Below, piece by piece: positions 12,701 to 24,304 of a DNA stretch of 60,000 nt. The translations under genes were made by a program, and so were the position numbers. The notes beneath the pieces are model-generated. The model had not been told where the DNA came from, did not search any database, and saw only the letters and a list, made by a program, of their open reading frames with translations. Numbering within the stretch: the first letter of the stretch is position 1; every line of letters starts with the position of its first letter. This stretch comes from Takakia lepidozioides (Eukaryota; Streptophyta; Takakiopsida; Takakiales; Takakiaceae), in NCBI GenBank assembly GCA_030704615.1, contig CM060731.1, forward strand, positions 26,972,001 through 27,032,000. Direction: 5' to 3'.

Positions 12701-15700
12701 TGGCTGTGTCCTGGCTCAGCCGTTTCAGGGTCCATTGAGATGATCCCTTCCTTTCACATTTGGGTGTTTCTGTTCATTCTCCTTGCAGTTGTCCCCAGGT
12801 TGTTGCACCAGGGGTTTAGTTTGCCCGCACAGCCATGCAATTGAGCATTCTGTTAGAGCTCACCTGGAAGTATCATGCCTAAGTCTTAAAGGCATCGAAC
12901 ATCCCACAGCCAGTTGTGAGGTTTCAGGTAATTGCAGTATATGAGACTCATCCAAATTCGGTGTAAGAGCCTGTGCACAGCCCACAATAATCTCTTAAAG
13001 GGATGGAGGGTCGATGTATGCACAATTGAAAATATACAAGAAGGCATGAGGTTGACTTGGTGCTCAGCCCTGTATCTGCAGACTTGTTTGACATATGTGC
13101 CAGAGGCATAGTCTGAGGGTGAGTCTGAGAGAGAAGAAGAAGAAAGACAAATGAATCTGTAATGTCCATGGGCAGAAAGTAAGATATAAGAAAGAAACTG
13201 AAAGAACACATTTAAGGATCCCAAATGTCTTTTAGAGAGAGAGAGAGAGAGATTGTGTGGCATGGGAATCTGCAACATCGTCTCTCCATTTCTTGCAATG
13301 CAGTTTGGGTTCTGAGGCAAAAAGATTGTTTGCAGCCTGCTGCAATTGGCTTGCTATGGCAGAGAGACTCTTACAGATCTTTCCAGCCCACTCACAATGC
13401 CACTTTTCAAGGAACAACCTCAGATGCACCTGTTTCGGAGCTGCCTGGATGGATGCGGGCGGCTATCAATGACCAGCAGCCAGCCTCATCAGGGGCTGTC
13501 CCAGGAGGTCAAGGATTGAGGGGGCTAGAAAGAGGCAGGGAGCATTTGCCGCTGCCCCCAGAGCCCTTAAGCCCTGAGCATAGTGAGGGGGTCTTCCCTG
13601 CTGATCCAGGCATGGTCCGACTATTTGGCAACCCTGTGTTGAGACTAATGGGGAGGAATGTTCTGGTTGCTAAAGAAGATAAAAGTGCTGGCCGTGGAAC
13701 TCAGGCTGTAGCCATGGGGGAAGCAAACAAAGTCTCTGGTGAAAAGACTCTGAGAAACTCACATGCAAAAAAGACTGTTGCTGCATTGGAAACGGGGCAA
13801 GAGGTTTTCCAGCCTTCGGAGGCCGCTTCCTCAGTCCATGTCACAGGTGCACCACTTCGCCGGCTTGCAGCATTACAGGAGACAGATTTTTTTCAGGGTT
13901 GCACTACTGCTCATCGTAACCCTTACTTGGAACCCATCTGTCCCACTCCCCAAGAGGCTGGGAATGAGGAACTGGTTGTCCGTTGGCGAGCAGGTGATGC
14001 CAATCAGCGGACCAACACAGCAAGCAAGGGGTCGTCCTCTGACCTCCATTTTCTAGACTCTAATGCCTCCAGAAGAGGGATAACCTCAAACAATGTGCAC
14101 CAGGCAGAGAACTACCTGGGGTGTCTGGAGCCAATGACAAAACATGGACGGATGGGCCATTCAGCAACACCCAGGGAGGATCAGGGCTCTTCAAGACAAA
14201 AGGGGAAACGGAACTCCTCCTTATCTGGTGGATGCACACAGCCAGCCCCAGGCCAGGAGGTTATTGTGATTGATGACTCAGAAGGTGGCACGTCACCAGA
14301 GTCTGGATCACCACCAGCTGCCAAGCATCGACGCCTTTCCTTAAATGCTCTAGTGGAAATGGGGGCGCTCAGGGCCCTTCCCCCTGAGCTGGCAGTACAG
14401 GCTTCAAACTTCAGAGGGCCAGGAGCATCGGGCCCAGTGATGGAGCTTGATTGCTCACGTATTCCACAGTTATCTGGTATGAGCTCACACAATTTGCTAG
14501 GAGAGTTGAGAAAGCTGGGTTTGGTGCCTGCAACCCATGTGGATGCCCGCAATTTGATTTCAGGCCAAGGTGCGACAATGGATCTGGACAGACACCAGAG
14601 AATTATGGGGGAGCTACCTGGTCCAAGTTCTGCAGCTTTGTCCTCCCGAATACCACCCCAAGGATTGATGGGCAATGCAGCTGAGGGGTCAGCTGCAGTG
14701 TTTCGACAGGGGAGGATGGGATCTGCAAAGGCAACCACCACAGCAGGCAAAATGTTGGGACTCCCACCCTGGCTACTGGCAGAAAAGAAACAGAGGGAGG
14801 CACAAAAAATAGCAGATAATTTGATAGTTCTTGATGATGATGATTCAGTGGATGAAGCCCCTTCCAGGTCTTCAAGTTTACCAAAGGGATCCGTGCTGGG
14901 CACTAATGGTGGAGGGCGGGCAGCTTCTGGAGCTGTTGTGCAACCTAGTGCTAAGTCAGTGGATGCGTCATTATGCCCTGCTTGTCCTTTAGAAATTGAA
15001 CCCAGAGTGAGTGAGCGACTGAAAACCAACCCATCCACGCCACCTGTTATCAGCTTCTTGAGTCAAGGCACATCTGGTATCTCACAGGTTCCTTTGGTTT
15101 CTAGGCAGGTGGGAGGTAGTGTGCCTAGCTCTAATGTGCCTCCAGGATTTGCCTTGTCTGAGCAGAGAGCTCACCCAGGTAATGCTGCTGTGGAGATGAC
15201 AGCAGGGAGGCCTAGTGGTGATAGAGGGGATCTTCCACCTACGGGCATAGCCCAGAAGGCTGTTGGGGTTTTGGGAGAGAGGATGGGAGCTGGAGGATGG
15301 AAGGATGGCACACCAGTTTCTATCAGGAGGGACCCAGCAGGTTCTGAGAGGGAGAACAGTGATGTACACAGCAAGTATGGCGAGATTGAACAGGTTGGGC
15401 CTGCCAAGGGTGGCAAGATTTTAGACAAGGGATCTGGAGGGAAAGGTCCAGTAAACAAGGGTGGCATCTCCCTCCTACCCCCCAGCTGGATGTCAGGTGG
15501 GAATGGGGGACCCAGGAGAGGGGCAGCTGCTCAGGCATGTAAAGCTGCTGTAGCCCTCCTGACCAAAACAGAAGCATCTCGAATGCCTCAGAAACAGACT
15601 CTTGGGCTGTCAGTACGGGAAGGGGCTTGCCTTCGTGACTCTGAGCAGTCCACCAAACCGAGCAGTACTAACATCCATCATCAAAATCCGATTGTTTTAC

Positions 15701-17397
15701 AGGACAGATCAAAGGAGATGCATGCAGCTATGTGCGATTCCAGGCCAGAAACCAGCAATGTTACAAAAGCTCCTTTGAATCCAGCCCCACTGAACCTGCC
15801 ATCGACACACTTTGAACAACCCATCCCTCAGCAGCTGCAACCAGGCAATTCTAGTGATCTAATTGAGAATCAGCACAATGGCAGTGAACTAAAAGACATT
15901 ACTCCTCGGGACAGTGTCCTTGGAAGGGGAATATCGCCCAACTTGGCAAGGGCACTGGCTTCCCGTAATGCCCGAATACTCGGGGAACCTTTAGTTACTG
16001 GGGACAAGCCATCGGCGAGGTCCAATTACCAGGCTTCCAGGCCTGGCTTAACTGAGGGGCCCTTGGACACACCAAGCCCGCCGCACATATCTGGCAGTGT
16101 GGCCACCACCTCAGGTTTAAACTACTCCCTGACTACTAACAAAGTCATATATTACTTCAAAGCCAGGAACATTCAAATTATAAGCTCAAATCAATGGTGG
16201 CATGTGTAAAGTTTGAGTGTTTCATTTACCTATTAGTTTCGTTATATGTACATAAATAATGATCTTATGTGAGAGCCAGCTGCAAGCACCTAGGCTGCAA
16301 CTTGTTGGCATGAGTGATATTTCCTTGGGCCACCAGGTTTATTTTATTGAGTTCGAAAGTTGGTCTCCTATGTATGGCTCTCTTACGGTAGCTGGTTATT
16401 GTATGATAGGTGTACACCGTTGTTTTTGGTATATGTTTGTTCTCATTTGGCCACTGCATGATCTTCTGGACACCCTATCAAAGGTCTCCCACCAAGCTCT
16501 ATTCTTGGGTTTGGTTATTGCTTGGTACGAAACCCTCATGAGGGCATACTACACCAAGCAGACTCTCTAAACCCCTGAGTTTATTAAATCTGTTGCTATA
16601 TTGCAGATGGAAGCACAGGTGCTCACTCAAACAGTGCTGGACATGGACTTGCACAGGTTGGAAGGCAGGTTGTCATAAGCTCCTCAAACAGGGGTAAGCA
16701 TCAGGCTTCAGCTGCGAGCCCAGGTGGTATCTTGGATTCCAGCATCTTCACTACATCAGGTGGCCATCCTCCAGATATGGCCAGAGTCAGAGAAGAAATT
16801 CATTTGTCCAGGGCCTTGGGGGACTCCTCAGGTCATCCAGTCAGAAGGCAGTGTTCACTTAGGAGGGACAGAAACTCAGACTCGGCTCTCTCAGGCGCAT
16901 GCATCACCACAGACATCCCTGATCTTATGACCATGACACCACTTGGAAAGCAGGTTGCACGCAGTGCTTTTTACAGAGAGCAGCTGACAACTCCAGTCAC
17001 AAGCAGCACAGTTCCTCCAGCCACACCCAGCTTGGTTCCATCCCAAAACAGGAAAGAGACGACTTGGGAAACTGCAGCTGATGGTGTGCACGGTGATGAC
17101 TTCTCACCCACTCTTTCAAGTCAGAATCCTCCCAGCTCTTTTGGAAGTAGCCGGCAGCTGGAAAAGACTTCAGCTGAGAACTGGGTGTGGACAAAGCAAG
17201 CAGTCTCACTCCATCCTCCAGTGCAAGAAATAAAGCCTTCATCGATGCTGGACCCATCAAGAAGTTCTGTAGGAGTTTCCCGAAATAGACTGACAGACGA
17301 CGAGTCAACAGGGGCTGCAACAGTGCCTAAAAGTCCAAATGAAAAAAGTGAGGCTGTCATGCCCAATACTGCGATCAGCACGTTGAGTGGAACCTGA
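3741..17397 (+). CDS. HAPLESS 8-like protein with two UBZ4-type zinc fingers (multi-exon, first exon not found)
   Basis: Exons read as 3741-5664, 9134-9316, 9652-10584, 11217-12545, 13387-16114 and 16607-17397 (stop TGA). Every junction has GT-AG ends and matching phase (0,0,0,0,1), giving about 2,630 codons. The N-terminus has a block around RQTWPF. Two C-x2-C...H-x3-C fingers at about 4876-4941 and 5071-5136 (CPLC..HIDKC, CPVC..HIDQC) resemble UBZ4/Rad18-type ubiquitin-binding fingers. KKRSLADLCALAPRRELED follows. The exon at 13387 carries LRLMGRNVLVAKED. As I recall, this order (WPF block, CPVC..HIDQC finger, KKRS..D.ALAP block, LRLMGK-N-V motif) is typical of the plant HAPLESS 8 family, whose biochemical role is unknown to me. 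The rest is low-complexity Ser/Pro/Gly-rich sequence. It is much longer than I would expect for land-plant relatives. The upstream exon with the start codon is missing from this model. Confidence 0.8.
4786..5150 (+). repeat. internal tandem duplication of the zinc-finger segment
   Basis: Two adjacent blocks of about 190 bp each read AKGERG, then an Ala/Ser-rich linker (LAISAAS / LAIAAASS), then one C2HC finger. The fingers share CP-x-C-x-IFTS....ALN-x-HID-x-C. This looks like a tandem duplication that gave the protein a pair of UBZ4-like fingers. The copies have diverged at the DNA level, so the duplication is not recent. Confidence 0.7.
5665..9133 (+). other. large intron of the HAPLESS 8-like gene
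   Basis: This 3.5-kb stretch lies between a GTAAGC donor at 5665 and an acceptor ending at 9133. Both flanking exons are in phase 0. I found no coding sequence inside. A GC-rich patch at about 7560-8250 differs from the AT-richer surroundings and may be an insertion or an alternative promoter region; nothing in it is recognisable. A long minus-strand open frame at 8140-9015 has no motif and is treated as chance. Confidence 0.5.
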
Positions 17398-19630
17398 CCT
17401 TTTCTGTCCGTGGTTCCGAATTTGCCTTAGACCCATGGCTGGAACAGCAGAGAGGAACAGATGACCACTCACCTCTTGCAATCATTCTCCTGGGACCATC
17501 CTTGGATACCAAATGCACCTGCTGCAGGACCGGTCATCTTTTAGTAGACACATCCTGGTGCCAGCACAGGAACTGACAGCAATTGCATCCAATTTCACAG
17601 AGAGAAACCCTACTGTTTTAGCCACCCAAGGAAACCAGTCCAAGTTACAGTGAGCAATCCCCACAAAGACCAAGCCCTAGCTTTGACAAGGCCATGATCC
17701 AATGAGGCTCCTTTCTCAGCTACAGGACCAGGCATTTCACTGGCTGCTGGAAAGCCCACCGTTTCGCATGAATATGAGAGAGCCTACAATCAACCCGAGT
17801 GGTGCTGCACAAGCGGACTCAGGTGCGTTTGCATGTTTCCAATGTGACAAAGCCCCCCTTCAGTGGGCCTATCTCAATGTGTTTGAACAGTCCTTTCTCA
17901 GCAGCTGTGTGGGAAGAGACTTTTGAGGGCAATTGAGGTTGTGACCACAAGTTGTGGGGTGATCATCGTGACACTGTCAAGTAGTACCACCGCTACTTAG
18001 GTCTGTAACTGCTACTAAGTGGCTACTTGATGTTATAATCGTCTCTCACACCTGGAACTGCAATCTTGCAATTGTTGTACACTTTCACAATGGGATTGCA
18101 ACAAGGACCAATGTGGTGGGTGTCCCTCTTAACTATATCTAACTTGAAAAGTGTAAAACACAGGTGACAACTCATGGATTAAGGGGCAACTACCAGATTC
18201 CTAGGGCACCAGCTTCATTCACAACCTGTTCTTGGGACCTTCAGAACTCATCTCATACTGGCCTCATCTCCCTCCAGGCACGAAGGCAAGTCAAATACAA
18301 ATGTGGTGAAGAGGGTGCTGATGCAAGGCCTTAGGTCAGGATGGGCGTAAAGAGACTGTAGAGAGACTGCTGGATCTCGGTTTTCCCGCCCTCAGCTTGG
18401 CCATAGAGTATAGAAAAGGTGAGTTTTTCACAAGATGGATGCAGAACTATGAAACTCAAGGTCTTGGAAGGTCTCTCTTTGGAGCTTAGTATGCAAGGAG
18501 AAAGTGGAGATGACCAGTACTGTTGGGGTCATATTACTGAACGCAGTCCAATTGGTACAAATGCCACTGCACATTAGAACATGTATATCTACGAAGTATA
18601 ACAGATTTGGTTTTTTTTAAACCCCTAAAAGGTCCATTCGCACCAAGGGGTATATGGATTCATGCTGGGCGTATTTATCCCTCCCTCTAGTCATCGGTCA
18701 AATTGAAATGCAGGGGGTCTTAGCAACGTCTCCCCAACGTAAATCTATCTATCATTACAAGAAAAGCGAATAGCGGGAACAACGCTGGCCCCAGCCTCTA
18801 ACCCTGCTGCCATGTCATCTGCTCTGTCAGATTTTAGGATAAATCTAATCTCTAGTCTGAACAGGACCTTAGCAAGGTCAAATATATTTGGTTGTAATCC
18901 CTCATATAACCCATGGTGCGAATGGAGCGAAGCAACCCGAGTGGGGTTGATGCCGTTTTCATCTCACGGAGTAACTTTTGTGGATGAATGTTGATGAAAA
19001 TTAATTTGGATGAAAAGTGAGCACGGAATCCACCTGCACATGGGCGAATTTATTGCACCCCAATATAATAAACGGGCCTCATTTTGTAACGATGGGCCTT
19101 AGGGCAGCATGTCCGCCAGTGCGGACAACCACCCGTCGTGGGAAGATGGATGGCATCCCGTCACCCGACGGACCATGCTTTTGTGCCACCGTCTTCCCTG
19201 TTTGTTCTCTCTCACTCGACAGCTTGATATCGCTTTGGTGCACTCAAGCTCTTCGTTGCAGCTGGTTCTTTGAGGTCCTATGCATACCTACGATGAGGCA
19301 TTACAGCTTCACTTCCTGTGCGATGGACCGACCCTAGCGCCTTACGTTTGACTTGGCGGGAGTTGTGTGGACTGGTGTAGTTAGGGTGTTGTCTTTGTTC
19401 TCCAGGGTTGTAGTCTTTAGTGTGTGATTGTGTATGTGATTGTGTTTGCAAACCATCGCGCCTAAGTGTGAGTTGAGAAATACCTTAATTGGATTGGAGA
19501 GATCTGGAGGGCGCAGCTCTGCTCTCCCACGCTGCTTTCTGCTAAATCCTTCTCTATTTTCATGCTTTAGGTTTTTGCTAACTTTATATGCAATGTAGTG
19601 TCATTTGTTGGGCAATGCTTCCGTGTGAGC
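17398..19630. other. 3' flank and spacer
   Basis: This holds the 3' untranslated region of the HAPLESS 8-like gene and spacer DNA. A different plus frame overlaps the stop codon and stays open from about 17349 to 17576, so a small indel or alternative splice could give another C-terminus. Beyond about 17.9 kb I see no coding sequence. Nothing resembles an RNA gene. Confidence 0.4.
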
Positions 19631-19639
19631 CTGGCCGCA

Positions 19640-21760
19640 TGAACCTGTGAGTCTGTGAGCACGTGAGGGCAGCCAAGCTCACGCCACGTCACCATTTGTT
19701 GCTGACATGGAGGATCTATTCCCGCGGAAACAAAAGACGATTGCAACTCCGCCGCGGCATCCTTATCTTACGAGAGCATTTGTCCCCCATGAATAAATAG
19801 GTTGGATGTCAACTTAATTTACGTCTGCAGAGCGGGCTCCAAGCATGGCTATAGGCATTTATATGGACTACAATGCCTCAAACGAGATCGAGAATGGTAG
19901 TCCCTCTGGGAGCTCTAGTTGTTGAGACATTTGTCGGACACTCGCTTAATAAATGGTTTTTTGAGATTGGAGTTGCTGCCATGGTTCATGTATGAAATTC
20001 GTCACTGCCATTGTGGATGGTGTTTGGGCTGACACCAACTTCATTCCAAAATTCTCATACAGGAAAAGGGGGGGGTTGTGACGTCCCAGCCACGTCGCGG
20101 CGTCGCAAAACAACCCTTTTCGGGCAGGGGGGAGGGGCCAATTTTACGACGCCCAGGCGTCGCCAAAAATCGTTGCAAATTTGCGCCGGCGCGGCTTGCG
20201 ACGCCCGAGCGTCGTTAAAAAAATAAAAATAAAAATCCTACTCTGCAATGTCGAATTAGCAACGTCCGTACATTCTTAAAGTGGATTTGTTCTTACTGCA
20301 GGATGCCAAATACTGCAGGAGGGACGTCTACACCGCAGTTCATAGGTAGGAGGAACGTGCATTTTTTTGTCAGGGGGGATTTCATGCCTAGTCCAGAAAG
20401 GGACTACATCCTTCCTACTTATGCTGCCCGGCTTGCTTCGGTGTCCATTATGAGGTCTTCCGAACCTAGTCGTGTACAACAGATTTTAGACGAGGCAAGC
20501 CTCAAGAAAATGAAGATGAGGGAGGAGGCAGCAGCTATTAGAGCCCGTCAGGCTCGTAGATTTGTCTTGGATTCTGCTGAGGAAAGTGGGGGAGAAGAGG
20601 CAGAAGATTCCCAGGAGGTGAGGTGGACAGTCCCCCAAGAAGAGGACGGAATTTTTGAGAGGCATAGTGGAACTGATGCATCACAGAGCTCGGAGGATGG
20701 GGGGGATGAGGGGGATGAGGAGGAAGGCGGGGCAAGTTCCTCGGAGGGTGTAGGAGAGTAGTGCCCATTCCGGCTATGACAGTTACGACACACTTGTATA
20801 AATGTGGCTTGCCACAAAATTTGTAATAAAATGTTGCATTTCATTGCTATGACGAGTCCACTGGTGCCAAATTCCAACTTCATATGACCCTATTTCCGTG
20901 CCTCCTAACCCTATTTCCGTGGACACACAATGGTCCGCTCATGTTTTTTTTTTTTTTCCGCTCACAAAGTGCGACGCCCGGACGTCACAGTTTAAGGGGG
21001 TACATTTGAATTTAGGTGGGAAAATTTGAATTTGAAATTTAAATTTCAAAAACTCCGGTTCTATCCAATAGCAATATGTTCATTGTTCTACATATATTAA
21101 GCAATGCATACTTGAACCTACGACCTCCGCGTTATTACATTTCTAAGACACAATAGACTAACCAACACACCTACGATACATCTATGTATCACAAAAGCAA
21201 TCTAAATATATATATACATATCAAGATTTCTTTCAAGTTCCTTCTAATGAGGTCCCTCTTGTGCCCCAGCGTCATTATTTTATTTTTATTTTTATTTTTA
21301 ACGTTGCGACGCCAAGCGTCACTAAGGGCACCCCAACGCCTCTACGACGCCGAGGCGTCGCAACGACATCCCAAAAATGGAGTTTTTTTTTTTTTTGGCT
21401 TTGGCTTTGGGTTTTGCGGCCCTCAACGTCACAAAAGCATCGTTGGGGGCGCCCACGCTGGGACGCCGTGGGGTCGCAACGACGTTGCCACAAGGGGTCG
21501 CAACAGTGTTATAATCAGTTTAGGTCATCACAAGGATGTCACTTGAGGCGCTTGGCGGTGGGGCTGCAACAATAGCGACGACGCTGGGACTGGGGCTGGG
21601 GCTGGGGCTAGGCACTAAGGCTGTGGAGGTTGCAACTCCCGACGTGCAAGGAAAAAAAATCCGTCGCAGGTTCAGCGCCACGCGGGGCGTGGCGGCTGGC
21701 AGCCAACCCCCCCCCCCCCCCCCCCCAAAAAATTTGCTGTAGTGAGGCCTACTGTCTCTC
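19640..21760. repeat. repeat-rich segment with recurring GACGCC-x-GGCGTC palindromes
   Basis: Short imperfect palindromes built on GACGCC and GGCGTC recur near 20090, 20148, 20200, 20972, 21304, 21345 and 21466, often followed by an A run. Examples are ACGACGCCCAGGCGTCG and ACGACGCCGAGGCGTCGC. The segment begins with GTGAGC/GCTCAC motifs near 19640-19690 and has CTATTCCCGCGG and CCTATTTCCGTG near 19715 and 20885. It also has a (CTGGGG)n run near 21590 and a poly-C run near 21710-21727. I infer a decayed transposable element; the class is not clear. Confidence 0.45.
20303..20761 (+). CDS. hypothetical acidic protein, possible last exon
   Basis: An open frame of 152 codons follows a TTCTTACTGCAG splice-acceptor-like sequence ending near 20301 and precedes an AATAAA about 60 bases past the stop. 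The middle is charged and helix-prone (ILDEASLKKMKMREEAAAIR). The tail is highly acidic (Glu/Asp/Ser/Gly). I recognise no domain. It sits among the palindromic repeats and may be the final exon of a transposon gene, or a chance frame in low-complexity DNA. Confidence 0.3.
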   Translation: MPNTAGGTSTPQFIGRRNVHFFVRGDFMPSPERDYILPTYAARLASVSIMRSSEPSRVQQILDEASLKKMKMREEAAAIRARQARRFVLDSAEESGGEEAEDSQEVRWTVPQEEDGIFERHSGTDASQSSEDGGDEGDEEEGGASSSEGVGE

Positions 21761-21842
21761 CAGCAATGTTATCTACAAATATTTTAGCTTGATAGCCAAG
21801 CTTTTTCTTGCTGCGAGCTACACTAGGATGATAACAAGTCGA

Positions 21843-22800
21843 CTACCGCGACAAGACACGTGCCCAAGCCTCCGCGTACACAGGCAAATGGAAATCATGT
21901 GGTGGACTTGGAGACAAACCATAACCTCGAGAACGGGAAGAAGGCGCCGTCGAGCCGTGCGGCACTCTGAAATGAACCAAGCCCGAATAGTGTTAGAAGC
22001 CATGGAGATAGTCATTGAAATGCATGACAAGAGAACCCAAGGACCGACAGCAACAGCTAGATACATGATCAATAACATGACTTACTCACACTCAAAATCC
22101 GAGTCCACGTCAAGATCCTCGGGCTCAGCAGCGTCTGGCTCCTCACAAACCGCCTATGTCCGGGGGGCAGATGTTGAGCCCGACAACAGCTGCTCAAGTT
22201 CGCTCGAAAAGAGTTTTGTATCCCCCTCCATGCCAAAGAAGTGTCTGCCCGCGCTCTTGCAGGCATGGAAAGATGCACCTGCAATACAAGCCATAACTTA
22301 AAGTTAGAACATGTTGTAGCACACGAAATCGATGCCATTGCAGCTGAAAACATGATGAAAACAGACATCCGACTTGTGCCCATGGACAAGTCCACCACCC
22401 GCCCACCGTGCCGGCAACATGTCGCCACTAGTGTCTGCAAGAACGCTGGGGATTTCTCTCGCACATCTCTCCAAGGGACACCATTTGACCTTTTCAGCGT
22501 CCTGCCTGAATCCGCGTAATTAAAAATCACATCGTCCTCCAAGTTCAGAAGGCGCACACGATCAAAGAAGATGAGCCAATCTTCAGGGACCTATCAAAGT
22601 ACACATCGGAGAATCTGCAAATTTCCACCAGTATTACAAGCAGAGCAAACCTGCCACTCCTATCTCCCTCAGATCTTGCATCATTCCGGAACCCCACTTC
22701 TGGAGTCCACCTCTTCTTCTCAACCTTCTCTGTGCGCAATTTCATCTTTTGTGAGTGAGGAGGTCACAAGCATGAAAATTAAGGTGAGTCCACAAAACCA
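21843..22800 (-). pseudogene. DNA methyltransferase-like fragment (second copy of the family)
   Basis: Reading right to left, an exon-like segment 22557-22374 encodes TLKRSNGVPW, EKSPAFLQTL and VVDLSMGT. A second, 22278-22086, encodes FHACKSAGRHFFGMEGD and LLSGSTS. A third, 21966-21843, encodes VYAEAW and ends in a stop. These match the C-terminal half of the gene at 48153-54138, including intron positions and phases (GT-AG after the glycine motif, and a GTAAGT donor after the acidic segment). The pattern KSPxxxxxL..VVDLSMGT..GRxFFGMExD is that of motifs X, I and II of beta-type adenine/cytosine DNA methyltransferases. One in-frame TAG lies at 22155-22157, and the 5' part of the gene is absent, so this is a broken remnant. 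Confidence 0.65.
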
Positions 22801-23207
22801 GTAACATGAGGATAGCGTACATGCTTTTATTCGCTTCTGCAAATCCCTCAAAAGCGCCTGCTCCATGTCAACAACACGCAACAACCTTGCTCACATACTT
22901 TGGAGCAGCATTTTACAACAGCATTTGAACACCAGAGAGAGACAAGTCGATCTTTGCCTCACGAAGATATGTGGTTAACAGAGCGACTCTCTCCGAAAGG
23001 GAGAAAGCAAGCGGCTAGTCGCGGAATGGCTCCACCCTAAAACTTCAAATAGAAAATTTCCTTAACCCCTAAGCGCCCATTCGACCCATTTTCGGCCGAA
23101 TGTTTTGGTTTTTCGGCTCTGTTTTTCTCGGATTTTAACCGATTAACCTGATGTTTGGAGGGTAGGATGCCAGCCACATGGCAGTCAAGATTCCAAGGCG
23201 CGATTAG

Positions 23208-23209
<2 letters not shown>

Positions 23210-23249
<40 letters not shown>
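23210..23249 (+). repeat. poly-T tract of 40 bases
   Basis: An uninterrupted run of 40 T lies inside the TTAA element. Read on the minus strand it would be a poly-A tail, as left by retroposition. The exact length may be affected by assembly. Confidence 0.9.
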
Positions 23250-23250
<1 letters not shown>

Positions 23251-23811
23251 TTAGGGTTGCAATTTTTGGCTGCGCAGGAGGTGGGGTCTGCTTCTGCAGC
23301 GATTTTTGCTTGCTCCCGCGTTTTGTGCGTCGTCTCTCTCCTTCCCGCGCTTTGTCTTGTGCTGTGATCTCGTCTGTTGTGGCCTTCGCGCGTGTACCAT
23401 ACTTTGTTGCAGGTTGCCGTTGGTGGTCTGCTCTGATTTGCATCTTCCATTATCTTTTTCTCTTTCAGTCGAGGAAACTTGGAAATTGTGGGCAAGTGCC
23501 AGAGACTGAGCCATAGCTGTGAGAGAGGATGGGCCGACATTGCATTGACACTCAGGGTGCGCATTCAAGGCAGTGTTCATTGTTTGATACCTGAGCTAGA
23601 CTGTGCGCAATTAGGGGATCATGTAGCTCATCCTTGTGTTTATCCTTGTGTGCACAGGCAAATTGGTGGAGGAAGGTTGAACTTTTTGCCTTAGTGTTCA
23701 TGTAGCTCCGTGGTCTTTGCTGCAGCAATTTTGTGTTTCAATTAGGACTGAGTCCATTTTCTTTGTGTCTAGTATAATTATGTGGTAGTCCCCCAGTCAA
23801 GCGGGGGTGCG

Positions 23812-23865
23812 CACAAGGGTGGAGACTCCTTCCCTCCCTACTGGGAAGGAGTCTCCCTCCTTGTG
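23812..23865. other. 54-nt near-perfect hairpin
   Basis: Arms of 23 nt (23812-23834 and 23843-23865) pair with only two mismatches around an 8-nt loop. The outer pairs are CACAAGG/CCTTGTG and the inner stem is GGAGACTCCTTCCC/GGGAAGGAGTCTCC. It lies about 110 bases before the first tRNA-like module. It could be a foldback relic, a structured RNA or a small-RNA precursor; sequence alone cannot decide. Confidence 0.6.
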
Positions 23866-23979
23866 TTCAAGTTAGTTGGTTCAACTCCCACTCACACAAT
23901 TCGGCGTGTAAAGGTGGGTTCATCTCTGGTTTTTTTTAGTCTGATTTGATGCTAGTGTTGGCCACATGTTGGTCTTTCT

Positions 23980-24033
23980 TTGTGTGAGCTGCCAGTTGGG
24001 GCAGGCCACTGGGTTCAATTCCCACTCACACAA
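23980..24033 (+). other. tRNA-like module A without anticodon arm
   Basis: The outer stem TTGTGTGA/TCACACAA pairs perfectly (8 bp). A D-arm-like stem CTGCC/GGCAG surrounds AGTTGG, and a T-arm-like GGG-TTCAATT-CCC sits before the 3' strand of the outer stem. There is no room for an anticodon arm, so this is not a functional tRNA gene in the usual sense. Confidence 0.5.
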
Positions 24034-24169
24034 TGGAATTATCTGTGTTCAGGTTTGTATGTTGCCTCATTGTGTTGGAATTTTGCTGGCCTTCAAGCTT
24101 GTGTGGCTGCCTCATTGTCTCTAAACTTTCGGAGTGTGCAGATTGTGTGGAACTTGGCCAAAAGCCTTC

Positions 24170-24220
24170 AGCATGGGCTGCCGGTTGGGGCAGCTCCATA
24201 GGTTCAAATCCACCCATGCT
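24170..24220 (+). other. tRNA-like module B without anticodon arm
   Basis: The outer stem AGCATGG/CCATGCT is perfect (7 bp). A D-arm-like stem GCTGCC/GGCAGC (6 bp) encloses GGTTGG. The T-loop GGTTCAAATCC is present, but its stem is only partly paired. Total length is 51 nt. It is followed by GGGTGGGAGATGAAG, as is module C. Confidence 0.5.
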
Positions 24221-24304
24221 TGGCCACTAAGGGTGGGAGATGAAGGTGAGGCTGTTTTGTATCTCTATATTTTGGGAGCTTGGGCTTGTGTGGAATTTGG
24301 CTTC

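Noticed and set aside
14181-15038. 285-codon minus-strand ORF
   Set aside because: It is the antisense shadow of the large in-phase exon 13387-16114 of the HAPLESS 8-like gene.
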